From positions 1 to 64,000 of the forward strand of contig NZ_JACHVS010000001.1 in NCBI RefSeq assembly GCF_014190875.1: DNA of 64,000 nt, written 5' to 3'. This DNA comes from Paeniglutamicibacter cryotolerans (GTDB lineage Bacteria > Actinomycetota > Actinomycetes > Actinomycetales > Micrococcaceae). This document shows positions 47,001 through 54,805 of the stretch, piece by piece. The position numbers and the translations under genes were made by a program. A model generated the notes under the pieces. It did no database searches. It was given only the letters and a program-made list of their open reading frames with translations, and was not told where the DNA came from. Every line of letters begins with the position of its first letter. The first letter of the stretch is position 1.

Positions 47001-47751
47001 CCCCCGCGCCGGCGTCAAGCAGCGAGGCGATGACCGGGTTTGCTGTGTCCAAGAGCTGCGGATCGGCCGGATCGGCGAGATCGGCGAAGGTGGAAATGAG
47101 TAGCCGGTGCCCGATCACGATGCCGGGCATGTCGGCCACCTGGTGGCGCAGCACGTCCATGGCCCGGGCCGGGTCGAATCGCGCGGTCATGTAGGCGGCT
47201 CCATTGAGCGCATCCTCATCGACATCCACCGCATGCTGGCGCTTGAGGTAGCGCAGCAGCGCCGGTGACATTTCGGCGCGGCCCATGAGCTGGATTTCAA
47301 AGTCTTCCTGGTCCTCGCGCACGCTCATGACGATGCGGCCCAGCATGACGGGTGCGCTGAACTGTTCGTTGCGCCCCTCGCTGGTGGCCCGCCAGTCCGC
47401 GATCCCCGCCGCCAGGTAGCCGACGTCGATACCGCGCTCGTCCCACAGTTCGCGGATCTTTCCGCGCAGCGCCTCGGCGGTGCGCCGGGCGATCACGTAC
47501 TGGTCGTTGTCGCGCAGCAGCGTCGACAGTCGGGTCTTGCGCCCGGCCATGAACTGTGCGAGCCCCGAGGGATGGGCATGTGTGAGGTCGATGCAGTTCG
47601 ATGTCGAGCCGGCAAAGCGCAGCAGAGTATCGGTGCCCACGCCGGGGCCTAATGTCTCCAGCCATTCGGTCAGGCGTCCGCCTTGGTTCTCTTCGGATGC
47701 AGTCACCGGTTTTCCGCCTTTTCTACCCAGTTGCAGGCCTAGCGCCTTCAC
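44005..47751 (-). CDS. DUF4011/superfamily 1 helicase-like protein with degenerate P-loop
   Basis: This is a very large protein (1248 residues). The N-terminal 250 residues resemble DUF4011 (ALRGKIRELWDERGIDVGYL). A helicase core follows, but the P-loop reads APAGSGQTQT with Gln at 306 instead of Lys, and the Walker B region reads DAVILLEADSL rather than DEAS. Motif VI (NAVTRSRESLVLVSA) is intact. The C-terminal 120 residues look like the Vsr-type REase_MTES_1575 domain (VDVKGTGGAAPLAVVYDG, RLRPQLFERLGWRYAPLWTI). It may bind DNA without normal ATPase activity. Start is GTG 47751; GTG 47706 is an alternative with a better ribosome binding site. Confidence 0.72.
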   Translation of the reverse strand: MKALGLQLGRKGGKPVTASEENQGGRLTEWLETLGPGVGTDTLLRFAGSTSNCIDLTHAHPSGLAQFMAGRKTRLSTLLRDNDQYVIARRTAEALRGKIRELWDERGIDVGYLAAGIADWRATSEGRNEQFSAPVMLGRIVMSVREDQEDFEIQLMGRAEMSPALLRYLKRQHAVDVDEDALNGAAYMTARFDPARAMDVLRHQVADMPGIVIGHRLLISTFADLADPADPQLLDTANPVIASLLDAGAGVSAPVREPGISVQSSDERNPADELLVLDADESQQGALDLVEAGESVAVCAPAGSGQTQTAINAAAILAAQGKRVLVVAERRATAEEFVGRFAKLGLEGTALLLSPEFDPEDLRTQLTRGILRNERATEPQLAKLHQSLVSHRHALLEHVRSLHSSRPRWGCSPYQAMQELARLTSLSPAPATTVRLKRSVLDGITSREETAAKLHRAAEVGSFLKASAKSPWYGSRLRNRRDTETALELIEGLGKDLPVLREHMGKVAAHSEIRLADTYAKWGEQLQLLVAVRGSLDRFEPDIFDKEVDDLIRATASSAWRRERGIEMSSITRSRLRRVAKEYVRPGVHIADLQTALEDVRAQHILWKQHATSQRHPMVPAGLLDVSEGYMDALRRLEKLSGLLPGDAEPLLELPTDRLGELMDALLADKEALGVLPERNLLEEQLREHGLGELMDDFRSREVTPDEVHSELELAWWQSALEAMISGDDFLAMADGKKLRQLEAEYRLADSAHIDSGASRLRWALNRRWKAALADHRAASKELRALLNDGEPSLSLLAGLGDHLVNALAPVWVGSPLLIPAAVPEAMKFDAVILLEADSLSLRSVLGSISRSAQVIAFGDSMLGAPNAFEVSIDPTASTRSPRIPISAMQALERVLPIRRLGTVYRGVDEGLTETLSHAFYDDSLTRLPSARGLGNGTPALSVEHVPDGTGMPGLAGEGVETTVAEVQRVVDLVFSHIRRRPHLSLAVIAGNPTHAARIAEAIRVQLPNYPWAAQFFKRSDNERFLVATLERAHGMVRDTVLFALGYGRTPHGKAVHEFGLLSGAIGNELFVNAVTRSRESLVLVSALRPQDLDMNRIHGGARRYVELVGRVLAGDSGMAGKTMPASDPLVADLMHRLVDRGAVVTQHYRGVLDIAAHVVDVKGTGGAAPLAVVYDGTDAYRQLTVRERSRLRPQLFERLGWRYAPLWTIDVFSDPGTVAETLAGYLGLGIVAEATADGKPVQSLQRQ

Positions 47752-47848
47752 AAAATCGCCTCACGTTTCGCTTGGACAGTCGCTTCTAACGTAGTCGAAA
47801 CGCCAAAGTCTTTACCGCACCGAAACACGTTCGGTGCCACCAAATGGC

Positions 47849-47875
47849 AAAGGGGAAGCCAATGGCTCCCCCTTT
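47849..47875 (-). terminator. Terminator of guaA
   Basis: AAAGGGG.AGCC pairs with GGCT.CCCCTTT around an AAT loop, 30 nt past the guaA stop. The minus strand continues TTTGCCATTTGG. Confidence 0.75.
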
Positions 47876-47904
47876 GTCTTCCTACCGCTTGCGCGGCGGG
47901 CAGT

Positions 47905-49491
47905 TTACTCCCACTCGATGGTTCCCGGCGGCTTGGACGTCACGTCCAGGACCACGCGGTTGACCCCGTCGACCTCGTTGGTGATCCGGTTGGAAATCCG
48001 GGCCAGCAGGTCATAGGGCAGACGCGACCAGTCTGCGGTCATAGCGTCCTCCGAGGACACCGGGCGCAGCACGATCGGGTGACCGTAGGTGCGGCCGTCG
48101 CCTTGCACGCCCACGGAACGCACATCGGCCAGCAGGACGACCGGCATCTGCCAGACTTCCTCATCCAGGCCGGCGGCGGTCAGCTCGGCGCGTGCAATGG
48201 CATCGGCCTTGCGCAGCAGCTCAAGGCGCTCCTCGTTGACGGCGCCGATGATGCGGATGCCCAGGCCGGGGCCCGGGAAGGGCTGGCGCATGACGATTTC
48301 CGCCGGCAGGCCCAGCTGGGCGCCCACGGCACGGACTTCGTCCTTGAACAGTGCGCGCAGCGGCTCCACCAGTTCGAAGTCCAGGTCCTCGGGAAGCCCA
48401 CCCACGTTGTGGTGGCTCTTGATGTTTGCCGCGCCTTCGCCGCCGCCGGATTCCACGACGTCCGGGTACAGGGTGCCCTGAACCAGGAACTTCACGGGCT
48501 GGCCGGAGTCGGCAGCCTCGGCGAGGATGGCGGTTTCGGCTGCCTCGAACGCGCGAATGAATTCGCGGCCGATGATCTTGCGCTTGGTTTCAGGATCGGT
48601 GACCCCGTCCAGCGCGGTGAGGAAGCGCTCGCGTTCGTCGGCAACGTAGAGCTTGGCTCCGGTTGCGGCGACGAAGTCGGTCTCAACCTGCTCGGCTTCG
48701 CCTTCGCGCAGCAGACCGTGGTTGACGAACACGCAGGTCAGCTTGTCACCGATGGCTCGCTGCACGAGTGCTGCGGCAACGGCCGAATCAACGCCGCCGG
48801 ACAAGCCGCAAATGGCACGGCCGTCGCCGACCTGGGCGCGGATCTTTTCGACCTGCTCGTCCAGGATATTGGCTGCCGTCCATGACGGGGTCAGGCCGGC
48901 ACCGTTGTAGAGGAAGTTCTCAAGCACCTGCTGGCCATGGGCCGAGTGCTTGACCTCCGGGTGCCACTGCACGCCGTAGAGGCGCTTGGCCTCGTTGGCG
49001 AAGGCCGCGACGGGAGCACTGGCAGTGGTTGCCAGCACGTCGAAGCCCGCTGGGGCTTCGGAGACGGAATCGCCGTGGCTCATCCAGACGTTTTGGTTTT
49101 CCGGGATGCCTGCCAGGATGGAGCGGGCTGCTCCGGTGGCGGTCGCATCGGTTGCGCCGTATTCGCGCAATCCGGTTTCGGCGACAACACCGCCGAGGGC
49201 GTTTGCCATGGCCTGGAAGCCATAGCAGATGCCCAGTACCGGGACACCTGCTTCAAAAAGGTCGGCACCGACGCTCGGGGCACCTTCGGCGTAAACGCTC
49301 GAGGGGCCTCCGGAGAGGATGATTGCCGCCGGGTTCTTGGCGAGAATCTGTTCGGTGGTGAAGGTATGCGGGACGATCTCCGAATACACGTTGGCTTCGC
49401 GTACACGCCGAGCAATCAGCTGTGCGTACTGGGCCCCGTAATCGACGACCAGAACCGGCTTTTGCTCTGGGGTGCTGGGAGTGTTAGTCAC
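47905..49491 (-). CDS. guaA: GMP synthase (glutamine-hydrolysing)
   Basis: The 528-residue bifunctional enzyme converts XMP to GMP. The N-terminal amidotransferase has the nucleophile in GICYGFQ (C89) and WHPEVKHS. The ATP pyrophosphatase domain has the P-loop [10 protein letters not shown]. The C-terminal dimerisation region ends [12 protein letters not shown], the family terminus. The start is GTG at 49491, 7 nt after TAAGCT, so probably leaderless. The IS pair begins about 70 nt upstream. Confidence 0.96.
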   Translation of the reverse strand: MTNTPSTPEQKPVLVVDYGAQYAQLIARRVREANVYSEIVPHTFTTEQILAKNPAAIILSGGPSSVYAEGAPSVGADLFEAGVPVLGICYGFQAMANALGGVVAETGLREYGATDATATGAARSILAGIPENQNVWMSHGDSVSEAPAGFDVLATTASAPVAAFANEAKRLYGVQWHPEVKHSAHGQQVLENFLYNGAGLTPSWTAANILDEQVEKIRAQVGDGRAICGLSGGVDSAVAAALVQRAIGDKLTCVFVNHGLLREGEAEQVETDFVAATGAKLYVADERERFLTALDGVTDPETKRKIIGREFIRAFEAAETAILAEAADSGQPVKFLVQGTLYPDVVESGGGEGAANIKSHHNVGGLPEDLDFELVEPLRALFKDEVRAVGAQLGLPAEIVMRQPFPGPGLGIRIIGAVNEERLELLRKADAIARAELTAAGLDEEVWQMPVVLLADVRSVGVQGDGRTYGHPIVLRPVSSEDAMTADWSRLPYDLLARISNRITNEVDGVNRVVLDVTSKPPGTIEWE

Positions 49492-49562
49492 GCGTTCCAG
49501 CTTAGCCGCACGGTGGACCACCCCGCACCTCAACAGCGCCCGGCGTGACGCAAACGACTTAG

Positions 49563-51131
49563 CTTGCTATTTAACCTCTGGCGGAAAGTCTGTTGACTTT
49601 CCGCGCCTCAATCGGCGTGTCATGACACGATAAGCGGCCCTCGTTTCTCATGCTGTTTGGTACCAACAAGACAGCAAAAGGACCGAGGGCCGTGGCGATG
49701 AGTATGCATGAATGTTCCGGTGAATCGCAAGCCTCCTGCCCCGAGCAGCAATTCGATGCGTTCCGGCAAAGCTACTACCGCTGCCTCACCCGTAGGGCCG
49801 ATGCGCTCTTCGAACTCACTGATGCATTGCTGTGTACCCAGGGGAAAGTCACCGACCTGGCCCACCTGTCCCTGGAACCCGAGCACCACCGCGGCCACGG
49901 GGCCCTGTATGACGCGGTGAACTCCGGGAACATCAACCACGCGGCACTGAAAACCCTCATCGGGGCGCTGCCCGTGCCCAAGATCCCGGGCCCGGACGGC
50001 CGGAAGAGGATCGTGCTCGCGGTGGACGTGTCGAACTGGCTGCGCCCGGACGCCGGATGCAGCCCCGGGCGCGCGTTCTGCCACACCTACGCCCGCAACG
50101 GGCAAGCGCAAATGGTTCCGGGGTGGCCTTATTCTTTCGTGGCCGCACTGGAATCCGGCGCCACCTCCTGGACCGCACTGCTGGACGTGGTGCGGCTGCG
50201 CCCGGCCGATGACGCGACCGCGATCACCGCAGATCAGCTCCGGAGCGTCGTTGACCGGTTGAGCGCCACCGGGCAGCAACAGAGCACAGATCCCGAGGTC
50301 TTGGTGGTCATGGATGCCGGCTACGACGTGACCCGTCTGGCTTGGCTGCTCCAAGACCTGCCGGTGGTGCTGGTGGCCCGGTTGCGTTCGGACCGGGTGT
50401 TCTACGCCCCGGCCGGGGCACGCCGCGGACCGACCAAGGGCCGGCCGCCGCGCCACGGAGCCAAGCTGGCTCTGCGCGATCCGGCCACACACCCGGACCC
50501 TGTGCACCGTTCGGTCCAGGAACTGGAGCGGTACGGAGCCGTGAGCACGGTCGCGTTCGAGCGGATGCACCAAAAGATCGACACCAGGGCTGGGTGCAAG
50601 GATTCCCACGGTTCCCCACCCCTCATCGAAGGCACGGTGATCGGACTGAACGTCGAACACCTGCCCGGTGGGCAGCCACCAAAGCCGATGTGGCTGTGGG
50701 CGTCCAAACCCGTCCCCGGCGATGTCCGGGAGGTGGATCACTGGTGGTCCATGTACCTGCGTCGCTTCGATATCGAGCACACGTTCCGCTTCCTGAAACA
50801 GAACCTGGGCTGGGCCCGGCCCCACCTGCGGGAGCCGAATGCGGCAGACCGCTGGACCTGGATCGTGATCGCGGCGCACACCTCGCTGCGGCTGGTGCGG
50901 CCAATGGCCATTGAGTGCCGCTTGCCGTGGCAACAGCCCATTCCAGAGTCCAAGTTGACCCCGGGAAGAGTCCGGGCGACCTATCGGCGTGCCTGCCGGG
51001 ACGCGGTCCACCCGGCGAACCCGCCGATAGCTTCCACGGCCGGTCCGGGACGTCCCCGAGGCGGCGTGAATCGGGTCAAACCCGTGACCCAGCCCGTCGG
51101 GCTGGCCCACTACAAAGGTTAAATGCCAAGC
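49563..51131 (+). mobile_element. IS701-like insertion sequence
   Basis: The ends CTTGCTATTTAACC and GGTTAAATGCCAAG are inverted repeats (12 of 14 matches). CTTAG lies directly outside both ends (49558-49562 and 51132-51136) and looks like the target duplication. The element is about 1.57 kb with one intact transposase gene. It separates guaA from the genes that normally precede it. Confidence 0.8.
49698..51122 (+). CDS. IS701-like DDE transposase
   Basis: The protein of about 474 residues has a DDE layout with D in VLAVDVSNWLRP, D in VVMDAGYDVT and E in RFDIEHTFRFLKQ. The last resembles the IS4/IS701 superfamily. The frame is intact from ATG 49698 to the right end of the element, with a weak GAGG upstream. 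It is probably active or recently so. Assignment to the IS701 group rather than another IS4-like group is tentative. Confidence 0.8.
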   Translation: MSMHECSGESQASCPEQQFDAFRQSYYRCLTRRADALFELTDALLCTQGKVTDLAHLSLEPEHHRGHGALYDAVNSGNINHAALKTLIGALPVPKIPGPDGRKRIVLAVDVSNWLRPDAGCSPGRAFCHTYARNGQAQMVPGWPYSFVAALESGATSWTALLDVVRLRPADDATAITADQLRSVVDRLSATGQQQSTDPEVLVVMDAGYDVTRLAWLLQDLPVVLVARLRSDRVFYAPAGARRGPTKGRPPRHGAKLALRDPATHPDPVHRSVQELERYGAVSTVAFERMHQKIDTRAGCKDSHGSPPLIEGTVIGLNVEHLPGGQPPKPMWLWASKPVPGDVREVDHWWSMYLRRFDIEHTFRFLKQNLGWARPHLREPNAADRWTWIVIAAHTSLRLVRPMAIECRLPWQQPIPESKLTPGRVRATYRRACRDAVHPANPPIASTAGPGRPRGGVNRVKPVTQPVGLAHYKG

Positions 51132-51136
51132 TTAGA

Positions 51137-52139
51137 AATTGCGCCAATAGGCTCAGGGGCGGCGGAGGGGTCGGGCATCCCAGCGGTGGGTCAGCCAGGC
51201 TTCGCGGATGAGTCGGCGGATCACGATGACACTGTTCGCCAAAGCGATGAACGCGTTGATGACGGTGGTGCGTCGTTCGGTGCAGATCGCCAGTTTGCGG
51301 AATCCGCGGTTGTGCCAGGAGTTGGTGCGTTCCACCACCCACCGTTTGCCGACCTGGATCGGTGAGGGGATGCCCTGGGTGGCGACCTCGCCCGCGCAGC
51401 CGAGTTCCTCGAGCAGGTCCCGGGTCGTGGTGGAGTCGTAGCCGGCGTCCAGGTGCACGGTGATCTTTGGTGGCAGGTGGAATCCGAAGCGGGCGAGTTT
51501 CTCCAGGGTGGGGCGTAGTAGCGGGGAGTCGTGTCGGTTCGCCGGTGCCACCACGGTGCCCAGCGGGATGCCTTTGCCATCGACCAGGAGGGAGCGTTTG
51601 GTTCCTTGTTTGCCGCGGTCTACCGGGGATCGGCCGGCGGCTTCGCCGCCGCAGGGGGCCTTGACGATGCACCCGTCCACGGCGAGGTCTTCGAAGTCGA
51701 TGCCCACGATCCGGTCGTAGGATTCCAGGGCGATTTGTTCGAGTTGTTCAAAGATCCCGGCGTGGATCCATTCGTCGCGGCGTCGTCGGATCGTGGTGGC
51801 GGAGCAGGTGGTGTCGGAGATTTTTTCGTAGGCGGCACCGAGGACGAGGACCTGGATGAGCTTGTCGAAGACGAGCCGGTCTGGGATGCGGGGTTTGTGG
51901 CAGCCCAGTGGGTGCGCATCAACCCGGGGTGGGATCAGTGCCTTGAATTGTGTCCAGAGGGGTTTGATGAGGAATGATGGAAGGGCAGGCACGGTTCTCC
52001 TGGATCGCATATTTTCTTGGTCGAAAACATGTTTAACACGGAGCCGTGCCTGCTTTTCGTTAATGACGTCGCGGGGTTGGTTAATGACGTGGCGGGGGTC
52101 GGTTGTTGGTCTCGGACTGGGCGCCTATTGGCGCGATTT
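51137..52139 (-). mobile_element. IS5-family insertion sequence
   Basis: The ends AAATTGCGCCAATAGG and CCTATTGGCGCGATTT match as inverted repeats at 15 of 16 positions. CTTAG lies outside both ends (51132-51136 and 52140-52144). It has inserted in or next to the CTTAG at the right end of the IS701-like element. It is about 1.0 kb with one intact transposase gene. Confidence 0.88.
51153..51992 (-). CDS. IS5-family transposase
   Basis: The transposase is uninterrupted. Counting from the upstream ATG at 52010, the DDE residues are D112 (LAVDGCIVKAP), D188 (VHLDAGYDS) and E227 (WVVERTNSWHNRGFRK), the pattern of the IS5 family. I prefer the GTG at 51992 as the start because AGGAG lies 4 nt before it; this gives about 279 residues. 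The N-terminal half has the usual helix-turn-helix region (CSATTIRRRRDEWIHAG). Confidence 0.9.
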   Translation of the reverse strand: MPALPSFLIKPLWTQFKALIPPRVDAHPLGCHKPRIPDRLVFDKLIQVLVLGAAYEKISDTTCSATTIRRRRDEWIHAGIFEQLEQIALESYDRIVGIDFEDLAVDGCIVKAPCGGEAAGRSPVDRGKQGTKRSLLVDGKGIPLGTVVAPANRHDSPLLRPTLEKLARFGFHLPPKITVHLDAGYDSTTTRDLLEELGCAGEVATQGIPSPIQVGKRWVVERTNSWHNRGFRKLAICTERRTTVINAFIALANSVIVIRRLIREAWLTHRWDARPLRRP

Positions 52140-52162
52140 CTTAGCTGGACCGTTTCGCCGCG

Positions 52163-52384
52163 TCATCGTGACCGTCTGGCGATGCGTTCGTGCACCATGC
52201 CCCCGCCCTGGATGCTGAACCAGTCAGGAGAGCCGGCCCCCTCGAGCTCCTCGCTACGGATCGTCTCCACCAGCAGGTTCTCACCATCACGGGGTTGGAT
52301 GACCGCGTCGATCTTTTCGTTGGGGAAAGCCAGCCATGCCTCAACCACGTCCATCCGGCCGGGCAGGACCTGGAAGCGACTCAC
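52163..52384 (-). CDS. Small protein, possibly DUF6176-like and shortened
   Basis: The 73-residue protein reads MSRFQVLPGRMDVVEAWLAF, then ENLLVETIRSEEL and PDWFSIQGGG. This is the pattern I associate with DUF6176 proteins, but those continue further. Here the frame ends in ERIARRSR; a neighbouring frame continues SPDGHDDAAKR up to the IS5 junction, so a frameshift is possible. The start is GTG. The function is unknown. Confidence 0.5.
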   Translation of the reverse strand: MSRFQVLPGRMDVVEAWLAFPNEKIDAVIQPRDGENLLVETIRSEELEGAGSPDWFSIQGGGMVHERIARRSR

Positions 52385-52466
52385 CTCGATCTGAATGGCC
52401 CCCTGCTATCCAGACCCGTTTCCGGTGCTTTGCGGCCCGTTGGAAGCGCCCCCGGGAACAAGGAAC

Positions 52467-52511
52467 GGCGGCCCCGTGACGCCACACCGCGGTGTGCGCC
52501 CCGGGACCGCC
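52467..52511 (-). terminator. Terminator of the SURF1-DUF3817 unit
   Basis: GGCGG.CCCG pairs with CGGG.CCGCC around an inner CACACCGCGGTGTG palindrome, 23 nt past the DUF3817 stop. The minus strand continues GTTCCTTGTT. Confidence 0.7.
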
Positions 52512-52533
52512 GGGAATTCCGTGGGCCGGATGC

Positions 52534-52998
52534 CTAGTAGCGCTTGGCGGCCTGCGGGTATTTGGCCAGCTCGGCCTCCACCTCGCCATGGACCTTCTTC
52601 TCCATGATGAAGGAGAGCAGCGGCACGACGCCACCCAGGGCAATGGTGATGAAGCGGCTGAACGGCCAACGCATCAGGGACCAGAGGCGGAAGTCCGCGA
52701 TCAGGTACGCGACGTACATCCAGCCGTGCACGATCAGCACCACCTTGGACAGGTTCACTCCGCCGGTGAAGGTGCCGGACGGCAGGAAGCCGAGGGTGTT
52801 CGACGAGCCGTCGGCAAGCATTCCGCCGGCGACAATGTCGGCCTGGAAGCCGTATTTGGCGATCATCTCGACGCAGACGAGCAGGAGCATCACGCCGGTG
52901 GCGTAGGCAAGCGCCTTATAGACGGAGGCCGCTGAGCGAATCTGCGCCGGGGTTCCGGCGAAACGGCGGGTTTTGGGAGCGGGGGCCTGCTGGGTCAC
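52534..52998 (-). CDS. DUF3817 membrane protein
   Basis: The 154-residue protein has three membrane helices (ALAYATGVMLLLVCVEMI, VVLIVHGWMYVAYLIADF and ITIALGGVVPLLSFI) with the DUF3817 pattern, including HGWMYVAYL and a basic, charged C-terminus. The function is unknown. Its ATG overlaps the SURF1 stop (ATGA), so the two are coupled, which suggests a link to respiratory membrane assembly. Confidence 0.85.
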   Translation of the reverse strand: MTQQAPAPKTRRFAGTPAQIRSAASVYKALAYATGVMLLLVCVEMIAKYGFQADIVAGGMLADGSSNTLGFLPSGTFTGGVNLSKVVLIVHGWMYVAYLIADFRLWSLMRWPFSRFITIALGGVVPLLSFIMEKKVHGEVEAELAKYPQAAKRY

Positions 52999-53831
52999 TG
53001 GTTTTCCTTAGTCGTTTCCGATGGCTGATCTGTTTCCGGGAAAGGCCCGGCGGGTGCGAAGCCGGCAGCAAGAGCCGCCTCGTCTGCTGCGTCTTCGAGC
53101 TGGCGGCGGTGATCATCGGCGACGAGCCGGTACCAGAGGAAGACGGCGAAGCCGGCAAAGACCACCCATTCAATGCCGTAGAAGATATTCAGCCAATTCA
53201 GTGGCTGTTCCTGGGGCTGCGGGCCGACCTGGACCGGATCCAGCCCGGTGCTCCGTGCGCCCGCGGATTCACCGTTGGTGCCGGTCACCTCGTTGGCGAC
53301 GACGAAGCCGCTGTATGAGGGGACGTCCCAGACGTTGATCAGCTGGGCCACGGAGAGCGAAGGGTAGCTCGAGGCGCCCGTCGTCTCGTCGATCGGCGCC
53401 TCGGTGGGCAGCAACCGTCCGGTCAGTTCGAGCTTTCCGGCGGGGGCCGGCCTCGGCACCGCGTCGGTGGGCTGCCAGCCGCGGACCACGGGGATGGTGT
53501 TAGCGTCGGGGGCTCCGGACACGGCGAAGGGGGCGACTACCCAGTAGCCGGTGGCGCCGTCGTTGATCCTTCCCCTGACCAACACCTGCTTTCCGGGCAG
53601 GAAGCTGCCCTCGGCGCTGACGATCTGGTCGGCCTTGGAGGCCATCATGTCCACTGCCGGTTCGAAGTGTTCAGTCAGCGGAACGGTCCGCTCGGTGGTG
53701 CTCGGCGGTGGCGGCGGCGCATCCTGGGAACGGCTGAATTGCCACTGGCTCAGCAGGACAAACCCGGTCGCCACGGCCAAGGCCCCCAGCAAGGCGAGGA
53801 TCCATCGAGGTTTCAGGGCAGTTTTCAGCAC
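52995..53831 (-). CDS. SURF1-family protein
   Basis: The 278-residue SURF1-type protein has an N-terminal helix (WILALLGALAVATGFVLLSQ followed by WQFSR), a soluble domain with VLVRGRINDGATGYWVVAPF and VVRGWQP, and a C-terminal helix (IFYGIEWVVFAGFAVFLWYR). SURF1 proteins help insert haem into cytochrome oxidase. The start is GTG with TACCGT ending 6 nt upstream, so leaderless. It forms a unit with DUF3817. Confidence 0.87.
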   Translation of the reverse strand: MLKTALKPRWILALLGALAVATGFVLLSQWQFSRSQDAPPPPPSTTERTVPLTEHFEPAVDMMASKADQIVSAEGSFLPGKQVLVRGRINDGATGYWVVAPFAVSGAPDANTIPVVRGWQPTDAVPRPAPAGKLELTGRLLPTEAPIDETTGASSYPSLSVAQLINVWDVPSYSGFVVANEVTGTNGESAGARSTGLDPVQVGPQPQEQPLNWLNIFYGIEWVVFAGFAVFLWYRLVADDHRRQLEDAADEAALAAGFAPAGPFPETDQPSETTKENQ

Positions 53832-53995
53832 CCTACAACGGTACTTCGATTGTGTGTAGAAGAGCGAACCGGGTCATGTGCTTTCAGCCACCAGCATGGG
53901 TTTTCGTGATGGCTTCGGAGTGCCGGACCCGCGCCCGTGCTTCCCGACGGGAGCCTGGGAACCCCCGAGAAGGGCGGTGCGACTAGGCTGAACAC

Positions 53996-54310
53996 ATGGA
54001 ATCAACAATCGTGGCGACACCGCACGCGCACCGGATCAACGCCTGGCTACTGTATGTGGCAGCCCGACCCTTCGTGCTGGTCGATGGGCACAGGCATCCG
54101 GCCCGGTGGGGCCGGCCCACCACGATCAGCGTCACGCCCGGCACGCATGCGGTGGCGGTGGGCATCATGTACCGGGGCACGCACTGGCTGCTCGGTACCG
54201 ACGGGCGTTCGTTCGATGTCGCTGCCGGCCAGACGCTCACCGTGGAAGCCCGCAATGGCGCGTTGAACTCGGACCCGTTCATCCTGACAGCTGACCACCA
54301 GGCCTTATAG
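53996..54310 (+). CDS. Small beta-rich hypothetical protein
   Basis: The 104-residue protein is predicted mainly beta, with repeating strand patterns (FVLVDGHRHPARW, TTISVTPGTHAVAVGI, SFDVAAGQTLTVEAR), somewhat like PEGA-type domains. It has no signal peptide or membrane helix. The start is supported by TAGGCT ending 6 nt before the ATG (leaderless). Its stop overlaps the convergent PTS IIA gene by 6 nt. The function is unknown. Confidence 0.65.
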   Translation: MESTIVATPHAHRINAWLLYVAARPFVLVDGHRHPARWGRPTTISVTPGTHAVAVGIMYRGTHWLLGTDGRSFDVAAGQTLTVEARNGALNSDPFILTADHQAL

Positions 54311-54805
54311 GTCCGAGAAGTCCAACGCCGAGTTAATCAGCTCGGCGATGGCACCGGTATCATACGCACGGCGCAACGACTCGCGGAACGCTTCCTTGGA
54401 GAGGCTGCGAGCCAGTGCGGCCAGCACGTTCAGGTGTGCGGAGAAGCTGGCTTTCGGTGTGGCCAGCAGCAGGACCACGCTGGCGGGGCCATCGGACGCC
54501 CCGAAATCCAGGGTGTGGCCGTAGGCAGTGATACCGACGGCGATGCTGACCTGGTCCACGAACCCGGTGCGCGCGTGCGGGATGCCGATGCCGCCGGGCA
54601 GCCCGGTGGCCAGCTGGTGCTGGTCGCTCTTGACCTGCGCGATGAACCCGTCCAAGTCCCGGACCCGGCCGGTTTCATGGAGCCTGCCGGCCAGCAGCTC
54701 GATCGCTTCCTCGCGGCTGCCGACGGCCATCTCCAAGACCACCAGTTCGGGGCTGCTCAGGGGCTGGGGCCCGCTAATCCCGGACCGGGACAATGTCTTC
54801 AACAT
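54305..54805 (-). CDS. PTS EIIA protein, fructose/mannitol type
   Basis: The 166-residue protein is a PTS_EIIA type 2 domain. The phosphorylated histidine is in GIGIPHARTG, with VVLLLATPKASFSAHLNVLAAL downstream. No transporter subunit is nearby, so it may be regulatory. The ATG at 54805 lies within the end of glpD (32-nt overlap), with an AGGA sequence upstream, so it is coupled to glpD. A role in carbon control of glycerol use is a guess. Confidence 0.85.
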   Translation of the reverse strand: MLKTLSRSGISGPQPLSSPELVVLEMAVGSREEAIELLAGRLHETGRVRDLDGFIAQVKSDQHQLATGLPGGIGIPHARTGFVDQVSIAVGITAYGHTLDFGASDGPASVVLLLATPKASFSAHLNVLAALARSLSKEAFRESLRRAYDTGAIAELINSALDFSDL

